Assembly (NCBI GenBank): GCA_024401915.1
Contig: JAKSKA010000100.1
Span: 1 to 5,649 of the forward strand
Source: Bacteroidales bacterium
GTDB lineage: Bacteria; Bacteroidota; Bacteroidia; Bacteroidales; UBA932
Reading direction: 5' to 3'
Length of the DNA stretch: 5,649 bases
Numbering within the stretch: position 1 is the first letter of the stretch; each line of letters starts with the position of its first letter. Position numbers and translations under genes: made by a program. This document shows positions 1-5,649 of the stretch, piece by piece. The notes beneath the pieces are model-generated. The model saw nothing but the letters and a program-made list of their open reading frames with translations, ran no database searches and was not told where the DNA came from.

Positions 1-944
1 CATTTCGCCGTGCTTTGCACACCCACGTCGACGATGTAGTCGTCGGCGCGGCCCGAATTGGCCGTCAGCATCAGCGTGCCGTCCATAAAATAGGCGCTTG
101 CATACGCCTGTGTGCTCATTTTCAGCCCGTTCTTGTGGTGCCGCCAGCGCACGTTGGCAACGGCATTGCACCATTTGCCGCCAATGTTCGAGCTGGCGAT
201 GTCGGAGTCCGCCATACCGTCGTCCAGCCCGAAATAGCCGTTGACGTCAATGGTATTGAAGCGGTCCGGCACATAGAGGTAGCTCGCGTTGATGTCGTAG
301 AACTTGTAGTTCATTTCGGCCCCGTCCATTTTCAGCAGCCCCTTGTAGAAGATGTCAATGAAAGAGCGGCGGGCCGAGAGGGTGAGCGAGGACTTGCTGC
401 CGGTCGGGAATGCGAAGGTGGCGTGTGTCGATATGGGCCCCAGGTTGGCTTCTCCGTGAAGGGCGTGGCTCAGGGTGTCCGCAGTGTCCAGGCCGAGTTC
501 GCCTCCGATCCTGCGCGCATCGGTCGATGTGGCGAAACGTATGTCCTTGAAGTGGCCGGGATTGAATACGGAGAACAGGCCGAGTATGCGTCCCTGTCCG
601 AAAACTGGCACGCCGCACAGGCGGATGACGCTCTGGTCGGCCTCGCAGCCCTGGATCTTGAGGCCGCTTTCCCATTCGGGATTGGTGGTCACGCCGGGCA
701 GCGACTGCGCGAATTTCAGCGGGTCCGCAGTGCCGAGCACCTTCGGGAAGGCGTTCAGGGTGAACACTTCGATGTCGAGGCCCTTGGTGACGTCTCCTCT
801 GATTCCGTTCGTCCTGACGGAGGACCGGACGACCGCGCTGCTGTCGATCGCGAACACGGCGGTAGTGTCGAACGGAATCTGTGAGAATGCCGTCAGCGAG
901 GCCAGAAGGCCGCATACCATCGACAGGACCTTAGTTGAAGACAT
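1..944 (-). CDS. TonB-dependent outer-membrane receptor, N-terminal part (plug and first barrel strands)
   Basis: An open frame of 314 codons with no stop runs off the left edge. Proteins of this class import large or scarce substrates across the outer membrane using TonB energy. ATG at 944 is preferred because it gives a signal peptide with a basic residue (MSSTKVLSMVCGLLASLTAFSQ, split here as residues 1-10 and 11-22); the in-frame ATG at 920 would lose the basic residue. Cleavage is probably before Q22. A plug domain occupies about 59-165: LGTADPLKFAQSLPGV (70-85), GLKIQGCEADQSVIRL (94-109), GVPVF (111-115), FSVFNPGHFKDIRF (124-137) and RIGGELG (145-151). Barrel-like alternating strands start near 165, including SSLTLSARRSFIDI (185-198) and YLYVPDRFNTIDVNGYFG (222-239). 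The usual N-terminal carboxypeptidase-regulatory-like domain is missing: only about 37 residues separate signal peptide and plug. The substrate cannot be inferred. The gene overlaps the lipoprotein gene by 14 bases in another frame. Confidence 0.88.
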   Translation of the reverse strand, partial: MSSTKVLSMVCGLLASLTAFSQIPFDTTAVFAIDSSAVVRSSVRTNGIRGDVTKGLDIEVFTLNAFPKVLGTADPLKFAQSLPGVTTNPEWESGLKIQGCEADQSVIRLCGVPVFGQGRILGLFSVFNPGHFKDIRFATSTDARRIGGELGLDTADTLSHALHGEANLGPISTHATFAFPTGSKSSLTLSARRSFIDIFYKGLLKMDGAEMNYKFYDINASYLYVPDRFNTIDVNGYFGLDDGMADSDIASSNIGGKWCNAVANVRWRHHKNGLKMSTQAYASAYFMDGTLMLTANSGRADDYIVDVGVQSTAK

Positions 945-1581
945 AATCGAGATTGTTGCCCAGGAATTCACCCAGCCCGTTGTCGAACAATGCGAAGCTG
1001 CGGTTGTCGCCGTAATAGTGGATTACAATGTAGGTGCCGGTGCTGTAATCGGTGTTCTCGAAGTCCTCGCGCGTCAGCCATCCGACCCTTTCCCCCTCGA
1101 AAAGCAGCGCGGCCCGGTGATCCTCGTCCAGGAAGAAGCGCAATGGGGCGATGACCTTCACATTCGATACGGCAACTCCGATGCTATCCTTCTTCTCCTT
1201 GTTCATATCCAGTACCGTATTCAATGCCGTCAGACTGAGCTGTGTGGGCTTGAACTTGCCGTTGACCGCAGCCATAATGGAATCTTCAACCGTAAAGACG
1301 CTTTCGAACTCGTTGATGCTCAGCATTCTGAAGTCAAGTTCGTAATATACCTTGTCCGGTCCCTTTCCTCTCATTTTCCCTTTCCGCAGCAGATTCGTAT
1401 TGAAATACTGCACCGTATCCGAAAGGCTCTTCCAATCCTTTCCGAGTACTTCCATCATCTCTTTCTCGACCTTTTCCGGCATTGACGGCTCCCTTTCGGG
1501 CCGGGGCACGGGCTGCCCTTCCTGCTTGTTGCAGGCCAGGCAGGCGAAGAAAAGGAAGAAGATGAGGACGGCTTTTTTCAT
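931..1581 (-). CDS. Predicted lipoprotein of unknown function
   Basis: This is a 216-residue protein that I do not recognise. It opens with MKK, a hydrophobic stretch (AVLIFFLFFACLA) and Cys17 followed by NKQEG, which is a type II signal peptide. Cys17 is the likely lipidated residue; Cys14 is a less likely alternative. No Asp at +2 suggests inner-membrane retention, but that rule is not reliable in Bacteroidota. A Pro/Glu-rich linker (about 22-36) leads into a soluble domain of mixed helices and strands, with a hydrophobic, aromatic second half (APLRFFL, VGWLTREDF, TYIVIHYYGD). No enzyme motif is visible and no Cys follows the signal region. The ATG shares its A with the dnaE TGA (TGATG), so translation is probably coupled. 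The last 14 bases overlap the start of the TonB-receptor gene, which makes an outer-membrane partnership thinkable but unproven. It has none of the length or repeat features of SusD-type proteins. Confidence 0.88.
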   Translation of the reverse strand: MKKAVLIFFLFFACLACNKQEGQPVPRPEREPSMPEKVEKEMMEVLGKDWKSLSDTVQYFNTNLLRKGKMRGKGPDKVYYELDFRMLSINEFESVFTVEDSIMAAVNGKFKPTQLSLTALNTVLDMNKEKKDSIGVAVSNVKVIAPLRFFLDEDHRAALLFEGERVGWLTREDFENTDYSTGTYIVIHYYGDNRSFALFDNGLGEFLGNNLDYVFN

Positions 1582-4500
1582 CAGGATGCTTTTTTCGTAA
1601 CCTTGAACGGTATGCCGCGCATCTTGAGGGCGTCTATGAAGGCGGCACAGACGCAGACGCTGAACTTCTTGGAGAAGAACTCGATATGATAGCCCGTAGG
1701 GTTGTCGCTGACAATCACGCTGAGGCCAGTCTTGCCCTTATATTCCTTGAGAAGCCCCTTGAGGTCCTTGCGGAAAGCGGGAGAAAGGACGGATGTGTCG
1801 ATCTGTATGATGAAATTCTTTATCCTTTCCTCTCCCAGGTTGCCCAGAAGGCTTATTTTCTTTATCCTGAAGGCGTATGGCGATGTCTTGCCGGCAGCCC
1901 TGTCCTCAGGCTTGATATAGAATTTCTCCTCGATGTCGCCTTCGATATACAGATTCTCCCGTTCCACCATATATGGTTTGAAGGCTTCCACATCCTTGCC
2001 GAACAGCGCGATTTCGTAGTTGCCGCTGTAGTCCTCGACCGTCGCCTTTATGGCGGGGGAGCCGGTCTTCGTCGTCATCTGGGTTACTGTGGTCACAATG
2101 CCAGCTACGCTCGCTTTCTCCTTCTTTTTGGAGCTCTCGCACTCCTCGATCTTCGCGTTCAGGTCGGCGAGCCGGCAGCTGGCGAAGTTCTCGATCTCAA
2201 AGGCATAGCGGTCGAGAGGGTGAGCGCTAAGGTACATTCCCACGAGCTCCTTTTCCTGCTGGAGCAGGGGGAGTACGTCTATCTCCGCAGGCGCCTCCGG
2301 CATCTCCGGCCTTACCGGCCTGGTCTCCTCGGAGTCGCCGAAAAGGGAAATGGAGTTGTCCATCTTGTCGTTCTTGTACATATCGGCGTACCTGCTGAGC
2401 TCGTCGATGAAGAGCTCGCCGCTCCTGCCGGGCTGGAAGAACTGGCTGCGGTTGTAGCCCATCGAGTCGAATGCTCCCGCATACACGAGCGTCTCCAGGG
2501 ACTTCCTGTTCACGGAACTGAAGTTCTTGGGATCGGCGGCAGCGGCGGCAGCGATGCGCTCCATGAAGTCGAAGACGTCAGTGTAGTTACCGTGCGCCTT
2601 GCGCTCGCTGATTATGGATTCCGTAATGTTGCTGCCGAAGCCCTTCACGCCTCCGAGGCCGAAACGGATGTTGCCTTCCTTGTTGACGGTGAAGTGCTCC
2701 AGGGACTCGTTGACATCGGGGTTGAGCACCTTGATTCCATGCATCTTGCAGTCCGCGAGAATCTTCTTGATTTCGTCCATATTGGACAGGTTGCAGGAGA
2801 AGTTGGCTGCAAGGAACTCGGCGGTGTAGTGGCATTTCAGCCAGCCGGTCTGGTAGCTGACCCAGGCATAGCAGGTCGCGTGGGACTTGTTGAAGGCGTA
2901 CTGGGCGAATTTCTCCCAGTCCTTCCATATCTTGTCCAGGGTCTTCTCCGGATGGCCGTTTGCTATACCGCGGCTCATGAAGGCGTCTTTCAGCACCATC
3001 ATCTCCGCGATCTTCTTCTTTCCCATCGCCTTCCTGAGCCTGTCCGCCTCGCCTTTCGTGAAGTTGGCGAGCTTGCGGCTCAGAAGCATCACCTGTTCCT
3101 GATAGACGGTGACGCCGTAGGTCTCGGCGAGATATTCCTCCATCTCGGGGAGGTCATAGACAATCTCCTGGCGTCCGAGCTTCCTTTCCACGAAGTCGGG
3201 GATGTAGTCCATAGGGCCCGGACGGTAGAGCGCGTTCATCGCTATGAGGTCCTCGAAGCGGGATGGATGGAGCTTCTGGAGCCAGGTCTTCATCCCCTCG
3301 GATTCGAACTGGAACACGGATTTGGTGTCACCGCGTCCGTAGAGCTTGTAAACTTCCGCATCATCTAGCGGAATCTGCTCTATGTCTATCTCCAGACCGT
3401 GACGGTTCCGGATATTGGTAAGGGTCTCCTTGATGATGGACAGGGTGATGAGGCCGAGGAAGTCCATCTTGAGCATACCCACGTCCTCGATGTAGTGGCC
3501 GTCATACTGGGATGTCCAGACGTACTTCTTGGTCTCGTTATCCATCGAGAGGCAGATGGGAATGTAGTCAGTGAGGTTGCCTCTGCCGATGATGGTGGCG
3601 CAGGCGTGGACGCCGACCTGGCGTATGCAGCCTTCGAGGGCGAGAGCGTATTTCAGGACCTCCTTGTTGATCTCGCTGCCGTTCTCGAGCTCGTTCTTGA
3701 ACTCAGGCACCAGCCGGTAGCAGTTCTTCAGGGTTATCTTCACGTCCACCTCCTCCATTCCCTTCTGGAAGCTCTTCTTCTGCATTATCCTGCTTCCGGG
3801 GTTGTCGGGGTCGTCCACCTCCACTTCCTTCTCTATGGCCTTGAAACCGGGTTTCAGCTCATCCAGCTTGGGGTTGAAGGGATATTCCTTCTCCACCTTT
3901 TCGGACAGCCTGTCCGGCACCATCTTCGAGAGCCTGTTGGACTCGTCTATGCTGAGCTGGCTTATCCTGGCGACGTCCTTTATGGCGCTCTTGGCCGCCA
4001 TCGTACCGAAGGTTATCACGCGTGATACGTGGTCTGAGGAATATTTCTTCTCGACATATTCGTGGGCGTGGAGAAGGTTCTCGAAGTCCACGTCGATATC
4101 GGGCATACTGATTCGGTCCGGATTGAGGAAGCGTTCGAACAGCAGGTTGTATTTGATAGGGTCGAGATTCGTGATCTTCAGGCAGTAGGCGACGACGGAA
4201 CCGGCAGCGCTGCCACGTCCGGGGCCTACGAACCACCCGTCCTTCCTTGATGCGGCGATATAGTCCTGGACTATGAGGAAATAGTCCGGGAAACCCATCC
4301 TGGAGATGGTCTTAAGTTCGAAGTCGATGCGTTCCGCCTGTTCCTGGTTGAGCGTCTCGCCGTAGCGCAGTCGCGCTCCTTCGTATGTCAGGTGGCAGAG
4401 GAAGGCCACCGACTTGCAGAACTCGTCTCCGCGATATTCCTTCGAACCGTCCTTCTTGACGGTATATTTGCCTTCTTCGATGACTTCCTTGTATTTCTCG

Positions 4501-5468
4501 AGCTGGGCATCTATGTCCTTGAGGAACTCCGGGTCCAGTTCGAACTTCGGGAGGACGTGGGGCCTGTCGATCTGGTACGACTCGACCTTCCCGGCCACCT
4601 CCAGGGTGTTCAGGATGACTTCCGGATGGTCCGGGAACAGGGCGGCCATCTCCTCCTCGCTCTTCAGGTACTCCTGCTGCGTGTAGCGCAGGCGCTTCTC
4701 GTCGCTGACGTTGGCGTTAGTGGTGAGGCAGATAAGCCTGTCGTGGACGGGACCGTCCTCCTTGCGGATGAAGTGGACGTCGTTGGAAGCGACCACCTTC
4801 GTTCCGGTCTCCTCGGCGAGCTTGAAGATGCCTTCGTTCGCAATCTGCTGGAACTCACCGACTTCGCGCACCTTTGCGTAACTTTCCGGAGGAAGGTCCG
4901 TGAGCTCGGTGCGGTGGAGCATCACCTCGAGGTAGTAGTCGTCACCGAACACTTTCTTGTGCCAGCTGATGGCCTCCCGCGCCGCGTCGAGGTCTCCGGC
5001 CACCACGTTCTTCGCTATCTCTCCGGCCAGGCAGGCGGAGCAGCAGATGAGGTTGTCGTGGTATTTCTCTATCACCTCGTGCGATACCCTCGGCCTGTAA
5101 TAGAGACCCTCGATATGGGCGGTTGACACTATCTTCACGAGGTTCTTGTAGCCGTCATAGTTCTTGGCCAGAAGGATCAGGTGATAGTATTTGTTGTGTG
5201 CGGAGTCCTTGAGCGTGTGGTCGTAATGGCGCGTCACATAGATCTCGCAACCTATGATCGGCTTGACGATGAACTTGCCGTCCTTGTCGAGATTCTTCTT
5301 GTCGTTGGCATATTTGAAGAACTCCTTTATGCCGTACATATTGCCGTGGTCGGTGATCGCGAGCGCCGGCATACCGAGCTCCCTCGCCCTCTCGAACAGC
5401 TTGCCTATGTCGGAGAGGCCGTCGAGAATGGAGTACTGGGTGTGGACGTGGAGATGGACGAAGGACAT
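1581..5468 (-). CDS. dnaE: DNA polymerase III alpha subunit (replicative polymerase)
   Basis: This is the catalytic subunit of the replicative DNA polymerase, which extends primers at the fork with the sliding clamp and clamp loader in the cytoplasm. The N-terminal PHP domain (about 1-290) keeps its metal-site residues: HLHVH at 5-9, TDH at 39-41, E75, H96 and NDVH at 229-232. The palm follows, with GPGRGS at 415-420, the catalytic pair D459/D461 in MPDIDVDF (455-462), and the third Asp, D669, in MDFLGL. The fingers contain RPGPM (749-753) and FNKSHA. A helix-hairpin-helix region follows (about 911-1000, GLGGVKGFG at 937-945), then a candidate clamp motif SISLFG (1039-1044), an OB fold (about 1119-1200) and a C-terminal domain. 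At 1295 residues it is longer than the 1160-residue E. coli protein, largely through insertions near 312-357, 535-575 and 973-978. The ATG is chosen because MSFVHLHVHTQYS begins where the family begins. Its TGA shares one base with the next gene. Confidence 0.98.
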   Translation of the reverse strand: MSFVHLHVHTQYSILDGLSDIGKLFERARELGMPALAITDHGNMYGIKEFFKYANDKKNLDKDGKFIVKPIIGCEIYVTRHYDHTLKDSAHNKYYHLILLAKNYDGYKNLVKIVSTAHIEGLYYRPRVSHEVIEKYHDNLICCSACLAGEIAKNVVAGDLDAAREAISWHKKVFGDDYYLEVMLHRTELTDLPPESYAKVREVGEFQQIANEGIFKLAEETGTKVVASNDVHFIRKEDGPVHDRLICLTTNANVSDEKRLRYTQQEYLKSEEEMAALFPDHPEVILNTLEVAGKVESYQIDRPHVLPKFELDPEFLKDIDAQLEKYKEVIEEGKYTVKKDGSKEYRGDEFCKSVAFLCHLTYEGARLRYGETLNQEQAERIDFELKTISRMGFPDYFLIVQDYIAASRKDGWFVGPGRGSAAGSVVAYCLKITNLDPIKYNLLFERFLNPDRISMPDIDVDFENLLHAHEYVEKKYSSDHVSRVITFGTMAAKSAIKDVARISQLSIDESNRLSKMVPDRLSEKVEKEYPFNPKLDELKPGFKAIEKEVEVDDPDNPGSRIMQKKSFQKGMEEVDVKITLKNCYRLVPEFKNELENGSEINKEVLKYALALEGCIRQVGVHACATIIGRGNLTDYIPICLSMDNETKKYVWTSQYDGHYIEDVGMLKMDFLGLITLSIIKETLTNIRNRHGLEIDIEQIPLDDAEVYKLYGRGDTKSVFQFESEGMKTWLQKLHPSRFEDLIAMNALYRPGPMDYIPDFVERKLGRQEIVYDLPEMEEYLAETYGVTVYQEQVMLLSRKLANFTKGEADRLRKAMGKKKIAEMMVLKDAFMSRGIANGHPEKTLDKIWKDWEKFAQYAFNKSHATCYAWVSYQTGWLKCHYTAEFLAANFSCNLSNMDEIKKILADCKMHGIKVLNPDVNESLEHFTVNKEGNIRFGLGGVKGFGSNITESIISERKAHGNYTDVFDFMERIAAAAAADPKNFSSVNRKSLETLVYAGAFDSMGYNRSQFFQPGRSGELFIDELSRYADMYKNDKMDNSISLFGDSEETRPVRPEMPEAPAEIDVLPLLQQEKELVGMYLSAHPLDRYAFEIENFASCRLADLNAKIEECESSKKKEKASVAGIVTTVTQMTTKTGSPAIKATVEDYSGNYEIALFGKDVEAFKPYMVERENLYIEGDIEEKFYIKPEDRAAGKTSPYAFRIKKISLLGNLGEERIKNFIIQIDTSVLSPAFRKDLKGLLKEYKGKTGLSVIVSDNPTGYHIEFFSKKFSVCVCAAFIDALKMRGIPFKVTKKAS
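2535..2552 (-). repeat. Duplicated 9-bp unit encoding a six-alanine tract in dnaE
   Basis: On the coding strand a GCTGCCGCC unit occurs twice in tandem and encodes A973-A978, between an ER motif and the conserved NRKSLETLVYAGAFD region. DnaE proteins I know have only a few residues between these blocks, so this looks like a small in-frame expansion in a surface loop, perhaps by slippage. It does not disturb the frame. Confidence 0.6.
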
Positions 5469-5649
5469 TATTTTATTCCTTTTTTAATCAGATTGCTGAC
5501 ATCGGACCATTTGTAGTACGGTCCCTGGACCGGTTCAAGCCCGACGAGGCGGATCTCCCTTTCGTTGAAAAGCAACTTCACGAGAGGTTCGCACTCCTTC
5601 TTCGAGTAGAACACGATCTGGAGCATCACATCTCCGAGCTCCTTCTTGA
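5468..5649 (-). CDS. C-terminal fragment of an unidentified protein upstream of dnaE
   Basis: An open frame runs in from the right edge and gives 59 residues ending in SNLIKKGIK before a TAA stop at 5470-5468. Its start lies outside the window. I do not recognise the family. The visible part is mixed alpha/beta: a hydrophobic strand (VMLQIVFYSK, about residues 7-16 of the fragment), a short helix-like stretch with one Cys, a second strand (EIRLVGLEPV) and a polar C-terminus with a YYKW motif. That pattern would fit a small regulatory or nucleic-acid-binding C-terminal domain, but no function can be assigned. The final A of its TAA is the first A of the dnaE ATG, so the two genes are probably co-transcribed and translationally coupled. 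The frame is supported by this exact junction, by the absence of stops and by protein-like composition. Confidence 0.72.
   Translation of the reverse strand, partial: KKELGDVMLQIVFYSKKECEPLVKLLFNEREIRLVGLEPVQGPYYKWSDVSNLIKKGIK
5477..5485 (-). promoter_or_regulatory. Probable ribosome binding site of dnaE
   Basis: On the minus strand the run AAAAAAGGA ends 8 bases before the dnaE ATG. It lies inside the last codons of the upstream gene and is followed by an A/T-rich spacer. An AAGGA core at this distance, in an A-rich leader, is plausible for a bacteroidete start, where Shine-Dalgarno pairing is often weak. It supports the ATG at 5468 and would allow both fresh initiation and coupling to the upstream stop. 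Confidence 0.5.

Noticed and set aside
355..915. Minus-strand open frame of 186 codons overlapping the receptor start
   Set aside because: The Arg/His/Pro-rich translation is typical of an out-of-frame reading. The neighbouring frame from 944 gives a signal peptide and a clear TonB plug domain.
918..920. Alternative receptor start ATG at 920
   Set aside because: It would give a short signal sequence with no basic residue. The in-frame ATG at 944 adds MSSTKVLS, making a normal signal peptide.
475..1485. Plus-strand open frame of 336 codons opposite the receptor and lipoprotein genes
   Set aside because: It spans the junction of two convincing minus-strand genes in shadow, and its protein has no coherent domain or signal.
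1584..1600. T-run at the end of dnaE as a possible rho-independent terminator
   Set aside because: It is the coding sequence for the terminal KKAS residues read on the opposite strand, there is no GC-rich hairpin before it, and the next gene starts immediately.
1686..3368. Long plus-strand open frame (560 codons) opposite dnaE
   Set aside because: It is antisense to highly conserved dnaE sequence, has Leu/Val/His-rich low-complexity composition and no recognisable motif. Long antisense frames are expected from the codon bias of a GC-rich gene.
4035..4097. A frameshift as the explanation for the altered DnaE loop
   Set aside because: The other two frames here give Arg/Pro-rich or unrelated residues, not the missing GR-type loop, so no single compensating pair of indels obviously restores the consensus. 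It is kept as a real variant pending read support.
5587..5649. MazG-type NTP pyrophosphohydrolase suggested by the fragment's KELGDVMLQIVF
   Set aside because: It resembles the EELGD(L/V)LLxxVF motif, but the residues that follow do not match any MazG C-terminus I know, and the segment reads as a strand rather than a helix.

Overview
The window looks like chromosomal DNA from a member of the Bacteroidota, most likely a Bacteroidales bacterium with fairly high GC. Three features suggest this: the bacteroidete form of DNA polymerase III alpha, a small predicted lipoprotein with no wider family resemblance, and a TonB-dependent receptor whose plug domain reads like the Bacteroides/Prevotella type. 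The taxonomic call is inference from protein style; there is no rRNA or other marker here.

Everything that is convincingly coding lies on the minus strand, so the genes read from right to left. In order of transcription they are: (1) the last 59 codons of an unidentified protein, entering from the right edge and ending at 5468; (2) a complete dnaE (5468 to 1581), 1295 codons, covering about two thirds of the window; (3) a complete 216-residue predicted lipoprotein (1581 to 931); (4) the first 314 codons of a TonB-dependent outer-membrane receptor (944 down to the left edge), cut off within the beta-barrel.

There is no intergenic space. Gene 1 and dnaE share one base (TAATG), dnaE and the lipoprotein gene share one base (TGATG), and the lipoprotein and receptor genes overlap by 14 bases. 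No promoter, terminator, RNA gene, insertion sequence or CRISPR array is visible. The simplest reading is one polycistronic unit with translational coupling, joining the replicative polymerase to two predicted cell-envelope genes.

The window is mostly ordinary core genome. The points worth a second look are sequence peculiarities in DnaE (a rewritten loop just after the catalytic Asp pair, two charged insertions, an alanine tract, and a clamp-binding motif without its usual Gln), the coupled lipoprotein/receptor pair, and the shortened N-terminus of the receptor. I see no convincing previously undescribed defence or mobile system.
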